Assembly: GCA_015060245.1 (NCBI GenBank)
Contig: SUYU01000001.1
Location: forward strand, 124,001-188,000
Origin: Bacteroidales bacterium
GTDB taxonomy: Bacteria > Bacteroidota > Bacteroidia > Bacteroidales > UBA932
Direction of reading: 5' to 3'
Length of the DNA stretch: 64,000 nt
A program made the position numbers and the translations under genes. Of this stretch, positions 16,625 through 24,586 are shown in pieces (within the stretch, counting starts at the first letter, position 1; every line of letters starts with the position of its first letter). The notes beneath the pieces were generated by a model. That model was given only the letters and a program-made list of their open reading frames with translations. It searched no databases and had not been told where the DNA came from.

Positions 16625-19117
16625 ATGAAAAGAGTTTTTCTGTTTTCAACAGCCATTTTATTGAGCATGCTGGCAACAGCACAATCATTGGAAATTACAA
16701 GGGTCAAGCATGCCGGCCCTTTCATGGTATCTGCCCCGTTCATGGCAGACAGCACCGGCATTGATTTCAAAAAATGGGATGCAAAATCGCTATTGGAACT
16801 CCCCATTTCATCAACTTCACTGGAGGGTGCCCAATATCGGGAGATGTCCTCCATTACAGAGAACGTCAATGGCGGCAAAGGCAATAGTCTCAACCTGATT
16901 GGCTTTGTGCTCCAGAGCAGCAGATACACAAAAGCCACCATCAACATTGAGGGGGTTGACAATTTTCAGATTTATCACAACGGCAAGAAGATAAATGGAA
17001 AAGAGGTGGTTCTGGAACCTGCAACACACGATATTGCCGTGAGATATCTGTCGGGAAGCGCAGATGGGGATCTGAAAATAGGTGTAACACCGGAGCAGAA
17101 AGGGTCACTCACTGTAAGGGAAGACGGCAAAAGGTCCTATACCATTCTTGATGTGCTGCATGGCAAAAGATTGGCAGGAGTGAGACTCTCTCCAAGCGGC
17201 AAATATGTCATGACCTACTACGCCACTACTCTTGAGGGCGGGAAAAGCAGTTATGAAACTACCGTAAAGGAGGTTGCTACCCAAAGGGTCGTTGCACGCA
17301 CCGGGCAGTCGTTGGGCTGGATGCCGGCATCTGACCGCTACTACTATACAAGAGAGGTCATTGGAGGCAAGGAGATTGTAACCATTGATCCGGCAACAGG
17401 CAAAGAGGAGATTTTTGCCAATTCGCTTCCTAACGGCTATTTTCAGATAGCACCAACTGAAGATTACCTGTTGTATACACTATCAGAGGAAGGTCCGGCG
17501 GAGCGCAAGGAGATCTACCAGGTGCTTGAACCTGATGACAGGCAGCCAGGCTGGAGAGAACGCTCATACATTGCAAAATATGACCTTGCCACCGGAGTGA
17601 TGCAGCCCGTAACTTTCGGCTACAACAACACACGTGCGCTCGACATCTCTGCCGACGGCCGTTATGCGCTTGTAATGAAGAGCGAGGAGCGTCTGACCAA
17701 AAGACCTACTTCCCTCTATTCTGTTTATAAAATTGACCTGGAGAGCCTTGAGGCAGAACTAATTGTTGAGAAAGACGGCTTCATAAACGCAGCCCAGTTC
17801 TCACCTGACGGCAGCAAAATCCTTGTTTGCGGCTCACCGGAGGCCTTTGACGGCATAGGCAAAAATGTTAAGGAGGGCCAGACTCCCAATATGTATGACT
17901 ACCAACTCTACATCATTGATTTGGCAAATGGCGGCCCAAATGCCCAAAAGGTCTCTACTTCCACTAAAATTGTCAGGCCAATGACAAAAGATTTCAATCC
18001 CAACGTACAGCAGCACGTATGGAGCAAATTTGACAACCAGATCTACTTTACAGCAGAGAACAGGGATTTGATAAGCCTCTATAAAATGGACCCTGAATCG
18101 GGCAGAATTGGGCAGTTGCAATCTTGCGAAGATCTTGTAAACGGCATATCGCTGGCAAAAACTGCCCCAATTATGGCCTACTACGGCCAGGGCGCATCAA
18201 ACTCAGACCGTTCCTATATGGTTGACCTTAAAAAGATGCGTACAACTCTGCTTGAGGATTTGAGCAAAGAGATTCTTGAGGGTATTGAACTTGGGGAGTG
18301 CATTGCCTGGGATTTCACAAACTCAAAGGGCGATATTATAAATGGACGCTACTATCTTCCGCCTCACTTTGACCCGTCAAAGAAATACCCGCTTATTGTC
18401 AACTATTATGGCGGATGCAGCCCTACAAGCCGCAACTTTGAGAGCCGCTACCCTCATCACGCATACGCTGCATTGGGATATGTGGTTTATGTTGTAAATC
18501 CAAGCGGAGCAACCGGTTTCGGACAGGAGTTTGCCGCACGCCATGTAAACACCGCAGGCCAGGGTCCTGCTGAAGATATAATTGAGGGAACCAAGGCCTT
18601 CTGCAAAGCCCACCCATTTGTCAACGACAAGAAAATAGGTTGCATTGGAGCATCATACGGAGGATTCATGACACAATACCTCCAGACGCAGACAGACATT
18701 TTTGCAGCGGCAATCTCTCACGCCGGCATAAGTGACCATACCAGTTATTGGGGCGAAGGCTACTGGGGATACTCCTACAGCGAGGTCTCAATGGCCAACA
18801 GTTACCCTTGGAGCAATCCCGATCTGTACGTAAAACAGAGCCCGCTCTTCAATGCACACAAAATAAATACCCCTCTGCTTTTTGTTCACGGAGATTCCGA
18901 CAAGAATGTGCCGGTTGGCGAGAGTATACAGATGTTTACCGCATTAAAACTTTTGGGCAAGGAGACTGCAATGGTTCTTGTTACAGGCCAGGACCACCAT
19001 ATAAAGGAGTATGGCCAACGGATCCAATGGCAGAACACCATCTGGGCCTGGTTTGCAAAATGGCTTCAGGATGACCCCACATGGTGGGATGCAATTTATA
19101 CACCCAAGAATTTGTAG
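16625..19117 (+). CDS. S9-family serine exopeptidase (prolyl oligopeptidase fold)
   Basis: 830 residues with a signal peptide ending at about LATAQS. An N-terminal domain and beta-propeller (about residues 20-570) narrow access to a C-terminal alpha/beta-hydrolase domain. The triad is visible: Ser677 in GASYGG, Asp759 in HGDSDKNVP, and His791 or His792 in GQDHHIKEYGQ. Such enzymes remove dipeptides or N-acylated residues from peptides in the periplasm. At 830 residues it is longer than DPP IV or DPP5 and closer in size to the acylpeptidyl oligopeptidase of Porphyromonas, so an AOP-like role is possible. It converges on the signal peptidase gene with only 18 bp between. Confidence 0.88.
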   Translation: MKRVFLFSTAILLSMLATAQSLEITRVKHAGPFMVSAPFMADSTGIDFKKWDAKSLLELPISSTSLEGAQYREMSSITENVNGGKGNSLNLIGFVLQSSRYTKATINIEGVDNFQIYHNGKKINGKEVVLEPATHDIAVRYLSGSADGDLKIGVTPEQKGSLTVREDGKRSYTILDVLHGKRLAGVRLSPSGKYVMTYYATTLEGGKSSYETTVKEVATQRVVARTGQSLGWMPASDRYYYTREVIGGKEIVTIDPATGKEEIFANSLPNGYFQIAPTEDYLLYTLSEEGPAERKEIYQVLEPDDRQPGWRERSYIAKYDLATGVMQPVTFGYNNTRALDISADGRYALVMKSEERLTKRPTSLYSVYKIDLESLEAELIVEKDGFINAAQFSPDGSKILVCGSPEAFDGIGKNVKEGQTPNMYDYQLYIIDLANGGPNAQKVSTSTKIVRPMTKDFNPNVQQHVWSKFDNQIYFTAENRDLISLYKMDPESGRIGQLQSCEDLVNGISLAKTAPIMAYYGQGASNSDRSYMVDLKKMRTTLLEDLSKEILEGIELGECIAWDFTNSKGDIINGRYYLPPHFDPSKKYPLIVNYYGGCSPTSRNFESRYPHHAYAALGYVVYVVNPSGATGFGQEFAARHVNTAGQGPAEDIIEGTKAFCKAHPFVNDKKIGCIGASYGGFMTQYLQTQTDIFAAAISHAGISDHTSYWGEGYWGYSYSEVSMANSYPWSNPDLYVKQSPLFNAHKINTPLLFVHGDSDKNVPVGESIQMFTALKLLGKETAMVLVTGQDHHIKEYGQRIQWQNTIWAWFAKWLQDDPTWWDAIYTPKNL

Positions 19118-19135
19118 CAGACAACTGCAGTAACA

Positions 19136-19657
19136 CTAAAATTTGAAGATAACCTTTCCCTCTATCCTACCCGCCGGTACTGGTCCATAATTTCGGGAGT
19201 CCAAGGAGTTTACAAGGTTATCACCGCAGAAATAATAGTAATCCTCAGCATAAAGTTCTTTTGTGTGGGGATTACTATCTCCTTTTTTAGGCAAATATAG
19301 AGGCAATACATTCTTTATTGCCCCAGAAGTTTCAGACATATAGGAAAGTTTTTTCTGGCTCTGCAGCAATCCAACCTGCACTCCATTTGACAATTTGAAA
19401 TAACCATTTACCAGACTGATTGTATCTCCCGGTATAGCGACACACCTTTTTATGACTGCAATTTCATTATCTGCCAAATAAAAGACCGCCATATCATTGC
19501 GACCCACCTTTGAAAGTTTGCTTATTACAACCACATCTCCACTGCCCAGAGTTGGCAGCATAGAGTTTGACTCTACAATATACCAGTCAAAGAAAAAAAT
19601 ACGCACCACCACTAAAAATGACAAGGTGCCTGCCAATATTCTAAATACAATTTTCAT
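19136..19657 (-). CDS. Signal peptidase I (S26 family), short form
   Basis: 173 residues with one N-terminal membrane anchor (about residues 5-25). The catalytic Ser32 lies in VESNSMLPTL and the general-base Lys70 in AVIKRCVAIPGD; box E GDNLVNSLDSRNYGPV is present. It cleaves exported preproteins on the outer face of the inner membrane. It is shorter than the usual LepB, so it may be an accessory enzyme with a narrow substrate range. It is divergent from the NVEALA-like peptide gene, sharing a palindromic promoter-like element, which suggests that it processes that peptide (inference). Confidence 0.88.
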   Translation of the reverse strand: MKIVFRILAGTLSFLVVVRIFFFDWYIVESNSMLPTLGSGDVVVISKLSKVGRNDMAVFYLADNEIAVIKRCVAIPGDTISLVNGYFKLSNGVQVGLLQSQKKLSYMSETSGAIKNVLPLYLPKKGDSNPHTKELYAEDYYYFCGDNLVNSLDSRNYGPVPAGRIEGKVIFKF

Positions 19658-19673
19658 AACACTCCCGACAGCA

Positions 19674-19707
19674 TTTTGCGAAGTTACAATTATATCCTTA
19701 ACTTCGC
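19674..19707. promoter_or_regulatory. Palindromic divergent promoter-like element, copy 1
   Basis: TGCGAAGTTA, 12 nt, TAACTTCGCA is a perfect 10-bp inverted repeat. Read on either strand it gives TAACTTCG, one base from the -7 consensus TAnnTTTG. On the plus strand TTTG (19675-19678) lies 20 nt before it. It sits between the signal peptidase and the peptide gene. Confidence 0.5.
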
Positions 19708-19812
19708 AGTTTTATTTTTTGCAGCTGCTATTTGTGTAACCGGAATTACACTTTCCCAAAACAACGAGTACAAAAAATTATTGGAACTGAATAAAAAGGC
19801 GTTGGCAAGTGA
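19674..19812 (+). repeat. Direct repeat, copy 1 (leader and promoter of small peptide gene)
   Basis: 139 bp repeated at 21320-21458 without gaps and with about ten mismatches by hand count. It covers a promoter-like element and the hydrophobic leader of the NVEALA-like peptide. Similarity stops abruptly after GGCAAGTGA. Confidence 0.9.
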
Positions 19813-19987
19813 GGACCAAGTTCAATTTGGCGAGTGGAAACTATAGGGCAGGTGTGGTTACGCTATTATTGAATGTACATACACTTGCACTAATTGTCAT
19901 ACTGAACTTACTACAGGTATTAATGGCAGATCATTTGATATGAGCGGCAATTGTCCAGTATGCGGAGAAGAACCTATTAACAACTGA
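19676..19987 (+). pseudogene. NVEALA-like small Cys-rich peptide, copy 1, with in-frame TAG
   Basis: One frame runs from TTG 19676 to TGA 19985-19987 but has a TAG at 19844-19846 (codon 57). The leader part is a hydrophobic signal (VLFFAAAICVTGITLSQ) followed by LELNKKALAS, which matches the NxxALA motif of Bacteroides NVEALA peptides. After the TAG the same frame encodes a tail with cysteine pairs (CTYTCTNC, then CPVC). No ATG is available; TTG would be the start. Either the gene is dead, or only the 56-residue leader form is made, or the UAG is read through. The propeller lipoprotein starts 6 bp later. Confidence 0.6.
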
Positions 19988-19993
19988 TAATTT

Positions 19994-21040
19994 ATGAGGA
20001 ACTTTCATCTTGCACTATTAAGTTGCGTTACATTCTTACTTTGTATTTCCTGTTCTCAAAATATAGAAGAATTTAATTTCAATAAGGAGTTTTGCCTAAG
20101 CGGTGGGGATACATTAGTCCATGATATCCCTACCACTGGTACGCGTTTTATCGATATAAACGATTCATTATTGGTAATACAAATGGTTAACACCATAGAT
20201 AGAAAACTTATCTACTTCTACAAAAAAGATAATGGAGAGTTGGTACAATCGTTCGGAGAAATTGGCAATGGTCCGGGAGAATTCCACAAATCTTTTAATT
20301 TGGCATTGGATAATGGAAAACAGAGATTGATTTGTACAGATCCATATAAGTTCGTCCATTACAACATTGACTCCATACTTAACGGAAATTTTTCTTATTC
20401 CTTACAAGAGTTCAACATCAACAACTATGGATCCAAACCGATTTATTTGAAAGACTCACTCTTTCTAACATACCCACGAGGCAAGAGATATGCCATAGTA
20501 AATTTATATAATGGAGATACATTATTCTGCTATGACCATTTTGAGCACAAATCACCTCTTGATGCAGGCAATGATAACTCACACTCTTTTCTATACTACC
20601 AGTATTGTAATATCGAACGATTAAATCCACAAAAAGACAAATTGGTTTCATTATCCTGCTGTGGACTTGTAATGGAGATTTTCGATATTGAAAATGGGTC
20701 TCTCAAAAGAAGTTTTGCAAAAGAGTATATTAAACCCAAGTACACACTAAAAAGCACTATTGTACCAGAAGAGGGCATACCCGGCATAGCATACTATGCG
20801 TACACAACTGACAAATATATTTACGGAGCATGGTCTGAATCTACAGCAAATATCCCGCCATCAGAAATTGCCATTTTTGACTGGCATGGGACTCCTGTCA
20901 TGAAATTATCTTTTGAAAATAATGACTCAAAGGAGGTATTTGCAATCGATGAAAGCAACAGGACACTATATGCTGTAGTTAAAAACAAGGTAGGCCAACT
21001 CAACATTGTCCGCTACGATATGAGTCATCTGCCACTATAA
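19994..21040 (+). CDS. TolB-like six-bladed propeller lipoprotein, copy 1 (BF3164-like)
   Basis: 348 residues. The lipoprotein signal ends at LCISCSQ (Cys20). The body shows propeller strands and the family mark FGEIGNGPGEF near residue 90 (compare GxGxGPGEF). It ends with QLNIVRYDMSHLPL. It resembles the TolB-like / BF3164 lipoproteins that accompany NVEALA peptide genes in Bacteroides. Function is unknown; a surface or periplasmic binding role is inferred from the fold. It follows a broken NVEALA-like gene and has a paralogue at 21639-22667 with a nearly identical 3' end. Base composition is more AT-rich than in flanking housekeeping genes. Confidence 0.82.
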   Translation: MRNFHLALLSCVTFLLCISCSQNIEEFNFNKEFCLSGGDTLVHDIPTTGTRFIDINDSLLVIQMVNTIDRKLIYFYKKDNGELVQSFGEIGNGPGEFHKSFNLALDNGKQRLICTDPYKFVHYNIDSILNGNFSYSLQEFNINNYGSKPIYLKDSLFLTYPRGKRYAIVNLYNGDTLFCYDHFEHKSPLDAGNDNSHSFLYYQYCNIERLNPQKDKLVSLSCCGLVMEIFDIENGSLKRSFAKEYIKPKYTLKSTIVPEEGIPGIAYYAYTTDKYIYGAWSESTANIPPSEIAIFDWHGTPVMKLSFENNDSKEVFAIDESNRTLYAVVKNKVGQLNIVRYDMSHLPL

Positions 21041-21059
21041 AATGAACATAATAGCACTA

Positions 21060-21095
21060 TAAGGAGTTTGATGTTCTCAGACTCCTTATTTATTG
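21060..21095 (+). terminator. Terminator of propeller lipoprotein copy 1
   Basis: A 12-bp stem with one G-U pair (21060-21071 with 21077-21088) and 5-nt loop, then TTTATTGT. It lies 20 bp after the stop. Confidence 0.7.
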
Positions 21096-21311
21096 TCTAT
21101 TACCTTGAACATTAACTCTTTCAATGATATATTTTCAATATTACCGTGGAACCATAAATTTCATATAACAGTCTATACAATCTTGCGAAGGTACATAGTG
21201 TATAAGTTTATACTTTGATTGCGGGTCTATTTTATAGTTACCATAATTATTACAACTTACTAGTTTCAACAGAACTATGAATAGCAATACTTTTAGAAAT
21301 AAGTGCCTCAT
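21086..21311 (-). pseudogene. Decayed CxxC lipoprotein, antisense between the two peptide units
   Basis: On the minus strand the ATG at 21311 opens 56 codons: a lipoprotein signal with lipobox KLVSCNN, then KLIHYVPSQDCIDCYMKF, and a TAA at 21143-21141. Skipping one base of the AAA after CYM continues as LWFHGNIENISLKELMFKV to a TAA at 21088-21086. A CxxC after a short strand is the start of a thioredoxin-like fold, but the domain is cut short. It looks like the remnant of a redox lipoprotein. Such proteins can accompany NVEALA loci (inference). It is divergent from peptide copy 2. Confidence 0.55.
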
Positions 21312-21319
21312 AATCTTTT

Positions 21320-21458
21320 TTTTGCGAAGTTACAATTATATCCTTAACTTTGTAGTATTATTTTTTGCTGCTGCTATTTGTGTAACCGGAATTACACTTT
21401 CCCAAAACAACGAGTACAAAAAGTTTCTGGAACTGAATAAAAAAGTGCTGGCAAGTGA
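21320..21458 (+). repeat. Direct repeat, copy 2 (leader and promoter of small peptide gene)
   Basis: Second copy of the 139-bp unit at 19674-19812. Differences cluster in the -7 region, where this copy has the exact consensus, and near the LELNKK codons. Confidence 0.9.
21321..21352 (+). promoter_or_regulatory. Consensus Bacteroidetes promoter, peptide copy 2
   Basis: TTTG (21321-21324), 20-nt spacer, TAACTTTG (21345-21352): an exact match to both elements. On the minus strand the same segment offers TAACTTCG for the antisense lipoprotein. It overlaps the first codons of the peptide reading frame, so the promoter and a TTG start at 21322 cannot easily both be used. Confidence 0.65.
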
Positions 21459-21625
21459 TAAGATTTATACCTTTTGGGGGAACATTAAGAGGTTCTTGCT
21501 CTGATGACGCAACTTCTTGCAAATTTATTTGTCCATATTGTAAATATAGTACTGTCCCCGTAGTTTCAGGCCAACCGGAAAATGTTTCGGGTATATGTAC
21601 AGAATGTTTTAATTATATTAACTAA
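21322..21625 (+). pseudogene. NVEALA-like small Cys-rich peptide, copy 2, frameshifted
   Basis: The frame from TTG 21322 (an in-frame ATG lies at 21277) encodes the same leader as copy 1, ending LELNKKVLAS, and stops at 21502-21504. The Cys-rich tail is in the +1 frame (CKFICPYCKYS, then CTEC) and ends at TAA 21623-21625. Removing one G from the run of five at 21476-21480 restores a single frame. The tail has no sequence similarity to that of copy 1 beyond the paired cysteines. This may be a dead gene, phase variation at the T4G5 tract, or recoding. The propeller gene starts 13 bp later. Confidence 0.6.
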
Positions 21626-21638
21626 CTATTAACCTGTA

Positions 21639-22667
21639 ATGAAAAGTTATTTATACATCATTTCTATCACCTTTGCGACCATTTTCTATTCTTGTGCCAA
21701 CAATAAATTATATCCAGGCATTGATTTCCCTCATATAGGAGAGTTGACTAACGGTGACACTGTTGTTAGTGACATCCCTACAGATATGGTAATGAGAATG
21801 TACATTGTTGATTCTTTTGCTTTGTGCCATTGTTTTAATGCGCTTGACAATAAATTAATACATGTTTATAATACCAATAGTGGAAATTTTGTCACCAGTT
21901 TTGGATCAACAGGAAGGGGCCCTGGTGAAATAGACTTATCATATAGCAGTTACAAACAAGATGAAAGGGTAGTGCAAATTATCACTGACCACACATCGCA
22001 AAACATAAAATTTTATCTTGATTCTATATTTGCAGGAGTAAATTATTTCACATCTACCCCATTAAATAGAAATCCCAACAGCGATATATTTTCATTTAAA
22101 GACACCTTATTGATTTCAGATTTTGATTTTAGAAAAAAATACAACTATAGATTTGCCATTATGAATCCCCAAGGAGACACTATCATCTGCTACCGAGATG
22201 GTACATATAAAAAAGACTCTCCTATTGCTATACATCCCAATTACTCAATGTTATTTACCTATACTAACGGGAACTTTGAAACTGAAGTTTTCTCTTTGGA
22301 AAGCAACCAAATTACACTTGCCAATAGAGTAAATTATATTGATCCCAATCGCGTACTTGATGAAGAAATTCTTAAAAGTAAAGATTATCCCGGTTTGGCA
22401 AGTCATATTTATGCGAGTGACAAATATATTTACACAGGATGGTCCAACTCATTAAAATCAAAAGGAAATGATAAAAGTCCTAGCAAACTTCTTATCTTTG
22501 ACTGGAGCGGCAACGCAAAAGGCTTTGTAACTCTTGAAGGACAAGAACATTTCTTCTGGATGAAAGCAGCAGATGAAAAAAACAAAAAGATGTATGTCAT
22601 CATTAAAAATTCCCAAGGCCAACTCAACATTGTCCGTTATGATATGAGTCATCTGCCACTATGGTAA
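21639..22667 (+). CDS. TolB-like six-bladed propeller lipoprotein, copy 2 (BF3164-like)
   Basis: 342 residues. The lipoprotein signal ends at IFYSCANN (Cys19). It carries FGSTGRGPGEIDLS near residue 88, the family motif, and ends QLNIVRYDMSHLPLW. It is clearly paralogous to 19994-21040, but the middles have diverged while the last 15 codons are almost identical in DNA, which suggests gene conversion or strong constraint. Function is unknown. It follows the frameshifted peptide copy 2, repeating the peptide-propeller order of the first unit. It converges on lepA. Confidence 0.82.
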   Translation: MKSYLYIISITFATIFYSCANNKLYPGIDFPHIGELTNGDTVVSDIPTDMVMRMYIVDSFALCHCFNALDNKLIHVYNTNSGNFVTSFGSTGRGPGEIDLSYSSYKQDERVVQIITDHTSQNIKFYLDSIFAGVNYFTSTPLNRNPNSDIFSFKDTLLISDFDFRKKYNYRFAIMNPQGDTIICYRDGTYKKDSPIAIHPNYSMLFTYTNGNFETEVFSLESNQITLANRVNYIDPNRVLDEEILKSKDYPGLASHIYASDKYIYTGWSNSLKSKGNDKSPSKLLIFDWSGNAKGFVTLEGQEHFFWMKAADEKNKKMYVIIKNSQGQLNIVRYDMSHLPLW

Positions 22668-22695
22668 TGACACCTTATACAAAGGCTTATGGCCG

Positions 22696-24483
22696 TTACT
22701 CCAATTTGAGTACGGCCATAAATGCACTTTGAGGTACCTCAACATTTCCTACCTGACGCATCCTGCGTTTTCCCTTCTTCTGTTTCTCAAGAAGTTTTCT
22801 CTTACGTGAGATATCACCGCCATAACATTTTGCAGTAACATCCTTTCGCACTGCCTTAACAGTCTCACGGGCAATGATTTTTGCTCCAATTGCTGCCTGA
22901 ATTGCAATGTCAAACTGCTGGCGTGGGATAAGTTCCTTAAGTTTTTCACACATTTTGCGTCCGAAGTCGTATGCATGGTCTCGGTGGATAAGGCTGCTCA
23001 GGGCATCTACCTGCTCACCGTTAAGAAGTATGTCAAGTTTTACAAGATCTGCATCCCTGTAACCTGTAATATGGTAATCAAATGATGCATAACCTTTTGA
23101 TATTGACTTGAGCTTGTCATAAAAATCAAAGACAATCTCTGCCAATGGAATATCAAAGTTCAATTCCACTCTTTCACTTGTAAGGAAGTGCTGGCTTACA
23201 AGCACACCACGTTTGTCAAGACAGAGTTTCATGATAGGGCCAAAGAACTCACTTTTTGAGATTACCTGTGCCCTTATGTATGGTTCCTCGATTCTGTCTA
23301 TGAGTGTAGGGGCCGGCAAACCGCTCGGGTTATGGACATCCAACTCTTCGCCCTGGGTTGTATATACTTTATATGATACGTTCGGTACGGTTGTTATACA
23401 ATCCATGTCAAACTCGCGGAAGAGTCTCTCCTGAACAATCTCAAGGTGCAGCAGACCCAAAAAACCGCATCTGAAACCAAAGCCGAGGGCAAGGGAAGAC
23501 TCAGGGTCAAATACCAATGAAGCATCGTTCAACTGCAACTTCTCCAATGATGCACGCAAATCCTCATACTCATCCGACTCAATCGGATATACACCGGCAA
23601 ATACCATTGGCTTGACCTCCTCAAAACCGGCAATTGCCTCTGCACACGGAGCATCTACCTTTGTGATAGTATCACCCACCTTCACCTCCACGGCACTCTT
23701 TATACCGGAAATGATATATCCCACATCTCCTGTCTTGATCTCATCCTTCGGACAAAGTTTCATTCTCAACACTCCAACCTCATCGGCTACATACTCCTTG
23801 CCTGTGTTGAAGAATTTTACCTTGTCACCCTTCTTTATAGAACCGTTTTCAACCTTGAAATAGGCAATGATGCCTCTGAATGAGTTGAAGACCGAGTCAA
23901 AGATGAGGGCCTGAAGCGGAGCCTGCGGATCTCCTACAGGAGCAGGCACTTTATTTACTATAGCCTCAAGAATCTCAGGCACACCCTGGCCTGTCTTTCC
24001 GCTGGCAAGAAGAATATCCTCCTCATCACAGCCCAAAAGGTCAATCACCTGATCCTTTACAACCTCAACCATTGCGGCATCCATATCAATCTTGTTCAAC
24101 ACAGGTATTATTTCAAGATTGTGGTTGAGTGCAAGATATAGATTTGATATTGTCTGGGCCTGAATGCCTTGTGTGGCATCAACTACAAGCAATGCACCCT
24201 CACATGAGGCAATCGCACGCGACACCTCGTATGAGAAATCGACGTGGCCCGGGGTATCAATAAGGTTCAATGTATATTTCTCCCCTTTATGGAGATACTC
24301 CATTTGAATAGCGTGGCTTTTGATTGTAATTCCCTTCTCCTTCTCCAAATCCATGGAGTCAAGCACCTGATTCTCCATCTCCCTTGAGGTAAGAGTATTT
24401 GTAGCCTCAAGCAAGCGGTCTGCCAATGTACTCTTTCCATGGTCAATATGGGCTATGATACAAAAGTTACGTATATTCTTCAT
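22696..24483 (-). CDS. lepA: Elongation factor 4 (LepA)
   Basis: 595 residues, the usual LepA length. It is a ribosome-associated GTPase of the translation-factor family. GTPase motifs are [13 protein letters not shown] (P-loop), DTPGHVDF (with the catalytic His) and NKIDM. The LepA-specific C-terminal domain ends with [17 protein letters not shown]. It is divergent from the transketolase gene. TATATTTG on the minus strand (24522-24515) is a possible -7 element. Confidence 0.97.
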   Translation of the reverse strand: MKNIRNFCIIAHIDHGKSTLADRLLEATNTLTSREMENQVLDSMDLEKEKGITIKSHAIQMEYLHKGEKYTLNLIDTPGHVDFSYEVSRAIASCEGALLVVDATQGIQAQTISNLYLALNHNLEIIPVLNKIDMDAAMVEVVKDQVIDLLGCDEEDILLASGKTGQGVPEILEAIVNKVPAPVGDPQAPLQALIFDSVFNSFRGIIAYFKVENGSIKKGDKVKFFNTGKEYVADEVGVLRMKLCPKDEIKTGDVGYIISGIKSAVEVKVGDTITKVDAPCAEAIAGFEEVKPMVFAGVYPIESDEYEDLRASLEKLQLNDASLVFDPESSLALGFGFRCGFLGLLHLEIVQERLFREFDMDCITTVPNVSYKVYTTQGEELDVHNPSGLPAPTLIDRIEEPYIRAQVISKSEFFGPIMKLCLDKRGVLVSQHFLTSERVELNFDIPLAEIVFDFYDKLKSISKGYASFDYHITGYRDADLVKLDILLNGEQVDALSSLIHRDHAYDFGRKMCEKLKELIPRQQFDIAIQAAIGAKIIARETVKAVRKDVTAKCYGGDISRKRKLLEKQKKGKRRMRQVGNVEVPQSAFMAVLKLE

Positions 24484-24529
24484 CCTTCCAAATTATGTAA
24501 ACAATAACAATTTGCAAATATACTCTATT

Positions 24530-24560
24530 TTTGTTTTTATATAAAATAAAGCTAAATTTG
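24530..24560 (+). promoter_or_regulatory. Promoter of the transketolase N-terminal gene
   Basis: TTTG (24530-24533), 19-nt spacer, TAAATTTG (24553-24560) matches both Bacteroidetes elements. The ATG lies 26 bp further on. Confidence 0.65.
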
Positions 24561-24586
24561 CTAAACAAACATCTAAAATAATATTT

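Noticed and set aside
21277-21321. ATG at 21277 as the start of peptide copy 2
   Set aside because: The 15 extra codons are antisense to the lipoprotein signal peptide and absent from copy 1, where the shared unit begins at TTTTGCG.
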